Made by a program: the position numbers and the translations under genes. From Acanthopleura granulata (Eukaryota > Mollusca > Polyplacophora > Chitonida > Chitonidae), in NCBI GenBank assembly GCA_016165875.1, contig JABBOT010000080.1:38188146-38252145 (forward strand): 64,000 nt of DNA, given 5' to 3'. The notes below the pieces were generated by a model. The model worked only from the letters and a program-made list of their open reading frames with translations. It was not told where the DNA came from and did not search any database. Below, piece after piece: positions 45,995 to 57,059 of this stretch. The number at the start of each line of letters is the position of its first letter. Position 1 is the stretch's first letter.

Positions 45995-46540
45995 TTAAGC
46001 CTCTAACGCAACTTTCAGTCGATCTGGCTTAATGGGTATTTTGCCTTGCTGATACAAGCTTGCCTCGTTGCCAATCACGTAGCCATCGCGAAATGGCGGA
46101 CTCTTTTGAAAATTACACTGTCTGACCGAATGATGGCCACCATGAGGGCTAGAACATATATGCTTGTGCCTACATTTTGGCCTATTGCAGCCCATGTGGT
46201 TGAAGTTCCAGCAAACTCCAGTCGGGCCTTTGTTGACACTCACCGGGAAGGAAGATGGCCTGGCTGAAAGGTCCAGACGACTGTGACGTGGCACCACAAA
46301 CGTCAACCACAAATCCGAATTTATTTCATACCAAGATTTATCTGGATTCTTAGCCTGACGTAGCCTGAACTGTTCACCATAAGTCCGCCAGGCATACCCT
46401 TCGAATCTCTCGACAGCAGTACGAATCGTGTGCATATAATTTAGATACCCAAGTGTCTTTTGGGTGTATCTCCCGATGAGAATACTAATATGTACTAGGA
46501 AAGCAGATGTCCACTGTTCAATAGTATCAATACGTAACAC
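45995..46540 (-). pseudogene. DIRS-like gag, C-terminal part
   Basis: A 181-residue open frame resembles DIRS/Ngaro gag: AFLVHISILIGRYTQ, YAWRTYGEQFRLRQAKNP, then a Cys/His-rich stretch CWNFNHMGCNRPKCRHKHIC that would bind nucleic acid, and the end IPIKPDRLKVALE that leads into the polymerase. The N-terminal part of gag continues upstream to 46922 but is broken. Confidence 0.75.
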
Positions 46541-46929
46541 TGAGGTTAAACCGTAATCTCCGACTAACCAGTGGAGGACAAAAAGATTGCTCAGGAACCC
46601 ACATGATCAATTGTCTCTCTCTCACTTCTCTTCTTTTAAGCATATAGAGGTGTGTTCTTTACGTTCAAGACTGACACAGGTAAAAAAAATAGCCGTATTC
46701 ACACTAGGAAGAATAAAAGGTGAATTAATATCTGTAAGCCAACTGAAGAGGACCCATCGGTAGCATGAGCGGATGATGCAGCGGCATTGTCGGACTGTCG
46801 CGGGGGCATAACAGGTTGGGACGTCGAAAGAACTGGTTGAGGCAGAGAAACAACTTTAGTGTCACCCGGGTCTGGCGAGTTGGTGGTACACTGCTAGGTC
46901 CGAGCACGCTTTTCACGAGGCATCTCAAC

Positions 46930-48655
46930 CAGTTGTCAACACAAATCTAAAACACCTCAAATAAAAGCGGCACTGGCCACTATCTGAACAATGGGTAGGA
47001 AACCTATGTAAATAAGCACCGACACACTGGAAACTGCGGCAGACGCCAATAAACTAAACACGTGGATAATGTAAGACGTCATGGTAGTCTGAATTATGAA
47101 GCCAGATGCGCATAAGAAAATATCCACTGACTTGGAATTTGCCACATTAATTACACCGTCTATACAATTCAGTCAAAGTGTAGTAAAAAGGTTAGAAATT
47201 AAGGACTTTTCAAAAAACAAAAAACTGAGAATCGAACGGTGGGGTGGCCACAGGCTACGGCTGAGACAAAGTGGTTGGAACCAGTTTAACTCCACCTAAC
47301 CCAGAGCCGGAGTAAAGGAGATTAATACAGCCCACAAACAGTAGGGTCAATAAACTGGTGTTTCTGTTAGTAAATAATGTTGTTTATTGTTTAATTGATA
47401 ACCTGAATTGTTTAACAAATGTTGGTGTAAACATCAAGGTTCATTTGCGTTTCACTTTTTTGTACGTTTAATTCGGGAATATGTGTCGGTCACATAAAAT
47501 TCCAGCCTGGCTAAATGTGCTCTTTAACGACTGGCCTAAAATTAAGTTAAAATACAACTTCAAGTGTTCACTTGTACTAACCAAGTGCACACTTATGTCA
47601 AGTGTGCTACCGGCCTGAAATGGAGTGTTCTAAACCGGTACGCACTGATATCAAATGCCCTATCTATTACAGTATACACTCACATCAAGTGCCCTACCCA
47701 AGCGTTGAAGTGTCCTATTCAAATCATATTATAACCTTCTCAAATATAACCTTGGTTTTCAATGCGCACAAAAATTTCTAGTGCCTTACATCGTAATTCT
47801 TGGACACGACGATGAACATGTTGCTTTTGTACATAAAGCACACTCAGTGTATCCTTTCGTTGGAGAATGACTACTACATTTCACTATTCAAAGGTAATGT
47901 AATTTTACCTGTCCGCATAAAATTTACCGAATGTTTTGTTAAGGATACTAGAACCCCTCGCTAGCAAAATTTCACATTTTGCCTTGTGTGACCTAAAATA
48001 TTGACCAAATATGGCCACATGTATATATATTCTGAAAGCTAAACAACTGCTGATCTTGAAGAAAGCTTTTAAAATTTACCTTAATTTATTATTAAATCAA
48101 AATAAAGAGAAAGTTTTTAAAAAATTAGAGCATTTTTTCAGCATGCTGTTTCAAAAATTTTAACTTGTTCTTGGCCAAGGGTATAGTTTACTATCTAAAC
48201 TAAAAAACTGTCCCACAGATTTTAAATAGTCATGTTATATTGTTCTGAATAATCATTCAAATTTAAAACTTTCAAAAATAAAAAGCTTTGGATGCTGATA
48301 TTTTTTACTAATATCTGTAAAACTAGAAAATATATCAAAAATTTGTTGGACTGTTTTTTGCCTTATGTATTTAGCTAGATGTGTTAAGCTTCACACCATC
48401 ATGTTGAAAAATAAGCGAGAAATAACAGTATTTCACCACTCCACCGTCTCAAAAATAGAAATGGAGGAAAACGCAACAGTGCTTGAATGAGTTTTATGTG
48501 CCAACATTGCCATTAATTTGTTTGCTAATTAATTTCATCAAGAATTGTCCCGACTCCGGTTAAAATGTGAAAATTATTGTTCTCCATGAAAGCGTAAATT
48601 AATGTTTCATCTTGGCAGTTCTGTGAAAACCTGCTAGAATGTGTTTATAAACATC
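46930..48655. other. Non-coding DNA with short degenerate repeats
   Basis: At about 47565-47720 a motif near TCAAGTGCCCTA recurs several times (CAAGTGTTCACTTG, GTCAAGTGTGCTACC, ATCAAATGCCCTATC, ATCAAGTGCCCTACC). The rest is AT-rich. Confidence 0.5.
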
Positions 48656-48754
48656 TCCCCAAATGGCACCTGGTGGGTGATTAAGGCTATTTTGGGGTTA
48701 ATAGGTCTACTTGGTTAGTCTGCACAAGCAGTCATTCACAGTGTATCGCAGACG

Positions 48755-48902
48755 GTAATACACGTTTGCCAGAGCTTGAACTCACAGTGACCCCATTGAT
48801 AAGAGGCATCGGGGTCATTATGCAGTACTAGCGCGCTAACCTCCTTGGGTTTCCTCCCTCCATAAATATATGGCATAAAATGACAATCAAATAAATAAAG
48901 AA
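48755..48902. mobile_element. Rearranged SINE: reversed head joined to forward tail
   Basis: A reversed tRNA-like head (GCTTGAACTCACAGTGACCC, CTAGCGCGCTAACC) is followed directly by a forward-type tail (GGGTTTCCTCCCTCC, GACAATCAAATAAATAAAG), as if two opposed copies had recombined. Confidence 0.7.
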
Positions 48903-51330
48903 AACACTCAGAATTTATTCGGAGTTATCTTTATCCTTTATATTCTTTACATGGTATATGTTGGTGATTTGTTAGCCTTGAACTACCTCTAAGGACTTGA
49001 AAGAAATACATCCACCTTCACGGGATTTAAAGGAAATTTTCAGACTATCCAGATGGCACATCACAACTGGACTGGTATGCGTGCAAGGATGACAGCGGTT
49101 TTTTGTCAAACAGAATTTATAAGAATATTTATTTACTTTTTTAATATTTTGACATTGTTACTTATATTTAATTTGATGTCAATATGCCCTCGAGTTGTAG
49201 CACGTATGTGACCAGGTGTGTTGTCCAACCATTTTAGTTAATATTACTATTACAAACAGTACGGATTTTCCATCAGTCGCCGATGGTTCTTAAATTTACA
49301 ACGATTGCAGTTTTCTTGGATGGCGTGTCCAGAATCTGCGGCGCTCTACTTCCTATAATTGGTCCAACTCCGCTGAACATGGGACCAACATGCATCGTTT
49401 CGAATAAAATCGCAATGTCGGATTAACCAGCAGTTTCAATCAAGTGCAACTGAGGCACATATTTTAATGAACGCCACTTTACACACTAGCATTGGTACCC
49501 TGCTTAGATACTAGTTGAATTTATGCACCTGGAACATTCCTTGTGCCTTTCCAGCATGGCGGAAAATTGTTGATCGCTTCTCATCACATAATGTCTTTCT
49601 TAAATACTTTCCTAGTTCTTTTGTGAATTGTCTTAACACAGTTTTGTAATCTTGCGATTATTGATCCGGAACGACCGTTGTGCTTCGAGATTGGCACATG
49701 AATGTCGGTTACGACGCCTAGATGCATGCTTTATACCCGCCGTGTGTTCTATCCGATTAACTGACCATTAACTGTTTAACGGTTTGACGACGTTCCCAGA
49801 AACATGTAGGTTCTATCCGACTGTGGACCTAGCTACAGGTCAGGCCGATTAGCCCAGACATCACAGATACTGGTATGAACAATGTGCCTTTCTCCTTTAT
49901 TCTGAAACGAATGGAAATTTAATTTTGGCCTTTCACTTGTCGGTCTTCACGTGATATAGCGACTCTTACGGAATGCTTCTCATTTCAGGTGAATCGCTCT
50001 GATAAATAACTGTCATGTAATTACTAGCTATGTCTTTTGTTTTTAGGACAGATATTAGTAGTGCTAAGAGCAAAAAATGATATTTCTCTACAATTGTTTT
50101 GAGAGAAGTAGAGACTTAACCAGGTGAAGAAGGAGACACTGTGTATTCCTTTCAGAATTACATGCACATTAGCTACAAGAATGGACCAGATATGTCCCAA
50201 ATTAGACGAATTCGGGTACAACTTCGTTCACTTTTCATTCATTATTTTGAGTCTGTCATTTTTAAACGTTGTGGAAACTTTTTGCTATTGTAAACCAAAG
50301 GTTAGTGTAAAAAGCGTACAACAAAATGAGTCAAATTAATCCAGAGACGACTTTGTTATCAGTGGCATGAGATTATCCACAGAAACTGACCGGAGTATAA
50401 AAACCCTACAGCAAAGGGAGCAAAACCAGCGCAGCGACGACAGTGTGATAGTTGACAAATGGTCACCCGTTGCTCACGAAAGCTGGCCTCTTCTCAAATT
50501 ACCTTAGTCAGGGTTTTATTCTAAATGGTCATGTATGTGTTTAAGAGGCAACAACTTACACTCCCCCTAGCATCATTGCTTAAGCGGAAGTAGGTAAAAA
50601 AGTTACTGTGCATGATGTTGCATGATGCAATTTATTATACGTCACTGATCCAGAATCACTCAAAGTGCTCTGTTGTAAACACACGTCACTTATAACTCTC
50701 TACGTTATGATATAGCTGTGCTACATACACATGCTCTGTCTTATCATATGGTTCTCGGGATTAAAAACCCTTCATTCTTTAAACATACCATTTTTATTTG
50801 GCGAAACTACTTCTGATATAGAAATAGAGAGAGTGTCTCCCCTCATATTGTGTATCATTGTCATCAACGGTTATGCCAATCAATCAAAACATGAACAACG
50901 TGAACTACCGAACGAATAATATTAAACACTTCATTAATTGAGACTTCACTCACAACATTAATCTTATAACTTAGCGAATAAGTCTGTGAATAACCGGGAT
51001 TTAAAAATTCAAAAAACATTGAATTCGTTGCCATAAGAACTTTATTACATCATATGATTGAGAAAAAATAAAAACAAGACGGGCGTCTGTCGATCATGCC
51101 TAGTCAGTATCAGATCTTTGGTCATCCAGGTTAACGACCCAACTGGCAGCATGCATTACCAGAAATACCCGTGGGTTCTGAAAGAAGAATCCATTCTTAT
51201 GCTAACTAGACAGGGGAAAGCTATTTGTATATATTGAATTTTTCAAGACGTGTTATTCACTGGCGACGGCTCATAATACCGAGTGAAGGCAAAGTGTGCA
51301 ATTTCTGTATTATTTTTTAGTACATGGTTT
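48903..51330. other. Non-coding DNA, nothing recognised
   Basis: Open frames here (for example 50124-50339, 50731-50919) lack any domain, signal or splice support. Confidence 0.5.
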
Positions 51331-51604
51331 TTATCGCCATACTAAATACAGCGACCGGGGATTCCATTGTGGAGGATTGTGTAAACCACCGCACCACGAG
51401 CCGTAGCCGACAGGTGTCATTATGCGCGACATCCGTACATCTGTCATCCAGCCAACAGTAGGTTTGAAATACAAAACTTCATTGGCTAAGGATTCGCTTT
51501 TCTGTAGCGTAACCTGAGGTACTGTTCATATAACTCTAAAGGGCAGTGATAGTTGGATTCACTGTTGACTGCCACATAAAAGGGTAGAATATTATATCTC
51601 GGCT

Positions 51605-51720
51605 TTCAGTTATTTATTTCATTATGTTTTACGTCATAATCAAAATGCTTCACTTATACGACGACGGCCAGCATTATGTTGGGAAGAAACCGGTCAGAGG
51701 GGGAGGGTACCTCCCCGGGT
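51605..51720 (-). mobile_element. SINE 3' half, minus orientation
   Basis: TTATTTATTTCATTATGTTT, ACGACGACGGCCAGCATTAT and GAAGAAACCGGTCAGAG match the reversed tail and core. It lies 14 bp beyond the donor of the Cys exon. Confidence 0.85.
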
Positions 51721-51733
51721 TTCAAGTACTCAC

Positions 51734-53166
51734 GTGCAATACACAGTCCTTTGGCAACAAATCCGTCAAGGGTACGCCTACAGTATCTACGAGCACGATT
51801 TACGGTGAATTCATCTAGGTCTCTGGAGCACACCGTAGTCCATCCTTCAGGACAGTCTGAAAAGTGATAAAGAGGTGGTTCTCGTGATGAAAAAATGTAT
51901 CAAAAAGGTGGAAAGGGTATATTGTTAACTGTGGCGTGTCATCTGAGGTACATTTTCAGCAGACGTAAGAACTGTACCATTCTTCCCGTACAGCTAAGTT
52001 TTCAGTTACTCATCTGTATTCGTGCATTCGTTAACCTGTACTTCAATCATCTTGCCTGTTCTGCCATCTGTAGGTTTCAATGTTGGTACGCCATAGAAAC
52101 AAGATTACCATAAAATTCAATTACTCTGAACTCCTATACAGCACGTCCTTACACATGAATAACACCGACTACATCTTTCCAATTAATTAACACAAATGTA
52201 ACTCTTACATCCAGTGGGACAGCAGAGAAACTTCGCCAACTCTCATTTTTGCATCAATTGTCCCCGTACACTAGGCCCAGTCAGGAAACAAATCGTCGCA
52301 TGTATGAATTGCACCACGGAGATATAGTTCATGAATATTTCTGATAGCTCCAAACCGTGTTTGGCTGTCATAACGCTAATGACGTTAATTGTTTTAATAC
52401 CGAAGAGAAGTAATGATGAAAGGTTCTTGTGAAAAACGTGCCTGGAGTCTTTAATGGCAGTATTCTTTGGCAATGAACAAAAGCAACTAATAAAAGCTAT
52501 TGTGTAAAACGCATATTTCAGTCTCAAATTGCAGTATTATTTGGCAGTTAATGAAATATATTGTGAAAAAACAAAACCATTTTAATTTTGGGAAAATCCT
52601 AGTCCGTGCGTGATTCGAAATGTGACTGCAAGCTGTGTTATAACCGAGGCATCCGTTACTTCGGGTTTACGAAACGCCGTAAACACGTTCATCAGAATTA
52701 CAGCTTTGACAAGCCGCGGGCTTCATTGCATAGGAGGACATGAACGGGGATAGGTCAATGTAACCATTCAGAACATTTACTGTGGAAGAGATGCTAGGAA
52801 CATAATAAAGCAAACGCAGAGCTAAAATTTTCGCCACTTTCTCTAGACTCTTATACACACTGGGCTTGAGGTTTTTTGTGTGGCTGTAAGACAATCTCGA
52901 GAGCACACCCCAGCTTACTATTTGTGATGTAGCAAAACCCTGCCTGTAGGTATGTTTGTATGGCAACGGCTAATAAATTACTAGTTGGCAATTTTTCACT
53001 TTCACCTTGCAGACTACTGCAATATATTATAAAATGACATTAACAGTTGCTGTCCATTGCTGGCTGTTAATCATATTCTGTGACTTACTGGAAGAGCCAG
53101 CCCATGTCATGGCGACCAGGCATGCGAAGAGGGCGATAAAGATCAGAGATCGCATCTTGAAAGATT
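51734..53166 (-). CDS. Secreted cysteine-containing peptide of unknown family (best copy), signal and Cys exons
   Basis: Signal-peptide exon 53166-53089: ATG at 53155, product MRSLIFIALFACLVAMTWAG then SS, donor GTAAGT, phase 1. Cys exon 51856-51734: acceptor CTTTTCAG, reads NCPEGWTTVCSRDLDEFT, then VNRARRYCRRTLDGF and VAKGLCIA, donor GTGAGT, phase 1. The splice sites are strong and the frame is open, giving a mature stretch with four Cys and many basic residues. A 5' UTR exon with a TATA box precedes it (54121 and upstream). The gene must continue in at least one further exon, which I could not fix; a SINE (51605-51720) sits just past the last donor. I recognise no family; the layout is that of a small secreted, disulphide-bonded peptide. 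Three damaged relatives lie in the window. Confidence 0.65.
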
Positions 53167-53714
53167 CTGAAATTCTAGAAAGGAAGAAAATAATTATACA
53201 ATTTCCGTCATATTGGCGAGATCTTAAGTCTGTGAGGTCTATAAGGACCATGGCCTATTTCAGTGATACTTTAAGTGATGCTAATCAGATTTAACGGTAG
53301 AAACCAGATTAAAGCACCTTTAAATGGTCAGTTTTTCATCATATTTGGTCCATTTTTAAATATAAAATATACATTTTTTTCTATATATAAAATGATGAAG
53401 AAATACTAAAGAAAGAAGTTTTATGCGACAGACAAATCTGTTCTTAACTACACAATTTGAACCATAAACATAGCCTTCATATTCAAATGAAGTTTCATTT
53501 CTTTGAATGGTGCTTAACGCCGTGTTTCGAGGATAGGATTCAACGAAAACTGTTGTTATGTAGAAGGGCAACTTATCCCTCGTCACGTCCCAGAATATCT
53601 ACGCAAGTTATATGTTTGACGGGCAATGCACACACGACTGTTCTTCAAACAACAAACCAACATTTATATGTAACTACAGTTGTTTGGCGTCTGTTGTGTC
53701 TCAGATCATTCAAT

Positions 53715-53930
53715 TATGTATTTATCTGATAGGTGTTTTACACCGTATTAAGTAATATTTCACTTCTACCATGACGGAAAGCATTACGGTGGGAAGAAAC
53801 CGGGCTGAGCCAGGGAAAACCCACCACCATGCGGTTGCTGGCAGTCTGTCAACAGAGGGAGCCAGCATGAAGTGGACTTGAACCTACAGCCACTGCACTA
53901 GCACGCTAGCCCCTCGGTAACTCAGACCCC
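53715..53930 (-). mobile_element. SINE, near full length, minus orientation
   Basis: GGTGTTTTACACCGTATTAA, GGTGGGAAGAAACCGGGCTG, GCGGTTGCTGGCAGTCTGTC and CACTAGCACGCTAGCCCCTC cover tail, core and head. It lies in the intron between the 5' UTR and signal exons of the peptide gene. Confidence 0.9.
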
Positions 53931-54120
53931 TTTAATTTCAGTCAATCCACAAACTACCCACTTCAGTTAGACTAAACCATTAAATAAACTATACATATTT
54001 CCACATTAAATGTAAACAGGTGGATACTTATATATGGAACTATGATGTTTCACACTAATATAAATACATAGAAGCAAATAAATAGAAACATTGAGTGTAT
54101 AAAAGTTGTAAGATACTTAC

Positions 54121-54170
54121 GTTGTAGGATTTGTTGTCTAGAGACGTCTGGAGAAGCACCAGTGAACACA
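54121..54170 (-). other. 5' UTR exon of the secreted-peptide gene
   Basis: The exon ends CCTACAAC at a consensus donor (GTAAGT from 54120). It contains GGTGCTTCTCC and AACAAATCC, shared with the 42.4-kb and 27.2-kb copies. The 5' end is estimated from the TATA box. Confidence 0.6.
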
Positions 54171-54189
54171 AGGAACATCTCCCGATCCA

Positions 54190-54199
54190 GTTATATATA
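54190..54199 (-). promoter_or_regulatory. TATA box of the secreted-peptide gene
   Basis: TATATATAAC on the minus strand, about 30 bp before the inferred transcription start. A conserved upstream block (about 54235-54265) is shared with the copy at 42.36-42.39 kb. Confidence 0.6.
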
Positions 54200-56675
54200 C
54201 ATGTCTACCGGATATTGATTCTACCATCCTAGTTTAACTAAAATTAAATCTTTGAAACCAAAGGTCATTAATTTATCAAATTTAAGGTCATCAGAGCGTG
54301 GGATCACAGCAATATCTCTGTTGTTTGCGGATTTATTAGCCATATCTCTTATGACGTCCTGCATATAATTATCCGAATTCTAATAATCTCTGGAACATAC
54401 ACATAGCATTCGAATTTACACACAATAGTATATAATCTTAAGAAAGCAACACCTTTCTGAACAGGGGTAGAAAATACAATTTCCTGACACTTAAGACTGA
54501 TACAAGGTCATACGGTATAACTGTGACTTAGATATGGTGCGGTGATACCACGCTCAGGGGGTTTGTTTCCGGTACAGAAACAAATTTCCTCAGTGTTTCT
54601 ATTTGACAGCTTTACCATAAATTTCCACCTGCATGTATATAATATGACCTGACTGTAAAAGTTGACATCCCACACCTACAAGACACGACATTTGGACAGA
54701 CAACATGATCTGCAGCATGCTTGCATTTTGTTGGATCAAATTTAACTTCTCTATATATGAATGTCCTCAAACTAATGATATTCCAAAATAACGACAACCT
54801 CTGTATTTTTCTTTCCTTTAACATACAAAGAACAGAGGCGTGAAAAAGATACTCGTGCCAGTTATGACGGGATTTACTTGGAAAATATAGATCTACCAGT
54901 CAAAAAGTTGTTACGTTTACGGATAATGGACAAGTATGATTATTACCCACAATGCATAAACATTTACGACTCGCACAGAGACTGAGCAAGATCAAGTCAC
55001 TTATACAAAATCTATTTTGTCAAGAGTACGGAGCTTGAAAAGTGACATGGTGGAAAAAATTTGAAAAAAAGTCGGGGCACCCAGCTTTAAAGTCAATGTC
55101 TCTTGAAAATAGAGTGATATATAAGCTTCCTCGATGATAAAGACAAATATATGCACTGATCGCCGAAAACAAGTCCTTCTAATTTTAAGCCGCGTATGCC
55201 TTTGTTCCTATATAGTTCGTCACAAACGTTTTTTCTGTCTCTCTCTTCCGGAATTTTTTTTTTGTGTGACGCAAAATGTAAAACGCGTTATAAATACTGT
55301 ATGACAAAGCACATACAACGTGAAGCATAACTCCTACTGTACAACTAAATCTATACAACGCCAAGCGTGATATGGATTGTACAACATCAATTGCCAACCC
55401 TGTCGGTCACAGAGGCTGCTAGGCTTAATACGCCAATCTACTAAATAACAAGAGTAGGGGCCTCTGTGATCGAGAGGGAATATTAAACACTGTGTAATAG
55501 CTCAATATTCCATAAACCATTTGATGGTGGGAAGGAGAAATTAAGCAGCACAGCTCGTGGAAAACCACCGAACCTCGCAAGATACCTGATTAATTTCTTA
55601 ACTATGATCGCAGCAGAGGCGTAGTAACGGTAGATTAACACACGACCTCATTGGCTATTGGTTACGGTTATTACAGGACAACCGATTAGTTGGGTCGGCA
55701 TGTCACCTGGGTCACTGAAATCAATGACGAAGTCAGCCTTATTTTTCAAAAACATTGACAAACGTGAGTTATTACTGCAGAAGTCGAATTTTAAATATTA
55801 CGGGGTTGAATATTGTACCTTCAACATCTACCGGAGGTGACCTTTACCAGAGATTCTGTTCCTTCGGATATGAATTTGGTCTTATCTTTCCTGCAAACGA
55901 CAATATGCTAATACTGTTTTGATATACTACATTAGTGCAGAAACGTTTGACCCATAAAAGCTTGGTTTGACCAATCATTTGCGATTGAAGAGACTCGGAA
56001 ATGTTACCTGCAATAAGAGGTATGATTATACATGTGTATATCTGTACCAGTCACTATACTTTCGTTAGACAAGTCTGGCAGTGGATAAAACAACATAGCG
56101 AAAAAATATTCTTTCGACAGAACTGATGATGAATATCTTAATATGACGCATTACTATAGCCCCTCGTCGAAGATATATCAGACCTAAGAAAGAAGTGAAA
56201 ATGAAATCCAATATGAAACATATGAACGTTCAGACAAGCAGGATATTCTCTGGAAACAAATGTCTACCACAAAGTACCAAAAGTGAGCATCTGCATATTT
56301 CGTGAATAAGAGAATGAAAGTAAAAGATTGAGAAGCATGTGTATTGACTGTGTATCTCTAGTACACAAAAATGCAGAGGTTCTGTTTTGTTACATAGTGT
56401 GAACCTGTGATACACAGTCGTTTCAAGAGTACACCTAAATGAAAGTCATTGGCGAAAATATATTTTTCAATTGACAATGCTTGTAGAGTGAACAGTTAGT
56501 TGGGGATTCACTTAATCTTGTACTTTCCCGAAACAACGAAAGAAGTACTTGAGCATGCACAATAACGTTTGAATGGAGTACCTTTGGCCAGAGTTTCGAG
56601 GCGTAATAATGTACACCAGATTCTAAAAACTTACATTTAGATGCACAGCTTCAGTACTTGATGCTTTGATTGGAT
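54200..56675. other. Upstream region of the peptide gene; otherwise unassigned
   Basis: Contains the conserved promoter block near 54250 and the dispersed repeat at 55770-55955. No gene supported. Confidence 0.5.
55770..55955 (+). repeat. Dispersed repeat, copy 2 (pairs with 42050-42210)
   Basis: GCAGAAGTCGAATTTTAAA, TTCCTTCGGATATGAA, TATCTTTCCTGC and ACAATATGCTAATACTG align in order with the 42-kb copy. Confidence 0.65.
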
Positions 56676-56679
56676 ATTT

Positions 56680-57058
56680 TTATTTATTTATTTATTATTT
56701 AATTTGCATTTTACGCCGTATTCCAGAATAATTTACTAGTGAAACGACCACGACCATGCGCAAGTTGTTGGCAGATCTTCCCTCGTACAGCACGAGAGCC
56801 GACCTCTAACAGGACTGAAGGATGATAATATATTGTCCTGGAAGGCATACACTGTTTCTAAATACAACTAAATGCCAGTTGAAGTATTGCAATAGCTTAC
56901 AAAGATCAGTCGTGGGAAGGTCTGTCAGCAGTCTACTGGTGGTCGTGGGTTTCCCCAGGCTCTGCCCGGTTTCCTCTCACCACAATGCCGGCCGCCGTCG
57001 TTTAAGTGAAATATTCTTAAGTGCGGCGTAAAACACCATTCAAATAAATGCAAAAATA
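56680..57058. mobile_element. Inverted pair of SINE pieces
   Basis: A reversed tail piece (56680-56820: TTTTACGCCGTATTCCAGAA, AAGTTGTTGGCAGATCTTCC) faces a forward core-tail (56905-57058: CAGGCTCTGCCCGGTTTCCT, GCCGGCCGCCGTCGTTTAAG, GTGCGGCGTAAAACACCATT). Confidence 0.85.
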
Positions 57059-57059
57059 A

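Larger units (their letters stand above)
43594..46922 (-). mobile_element. DIRS-like tyrosine-recombinase retrotransposon, decayed
   Basis: Domain order on the minus strand is gag, reverse transcriptase, RNase H, tyrosine recombinase, which with a recombinase instead of an integrase defines the DIRS/Ngaro order. Gag starts MPREKRART at 46922 and soon meets a TAG. RT blocks (about 45800-45500) include LGPGAMLAKADIQSAFGLI and YYFDKYLPMGC. Many stops interrupt it. Terminal repeats were not identified. Confidence 0.85.

Noticed and set aside
45995..46540. A host gene with a zinc finger
   Set aside because: Its sequence and the RT, RNase H and recombinase downstream on the same strand show it is DIRS-like gag.
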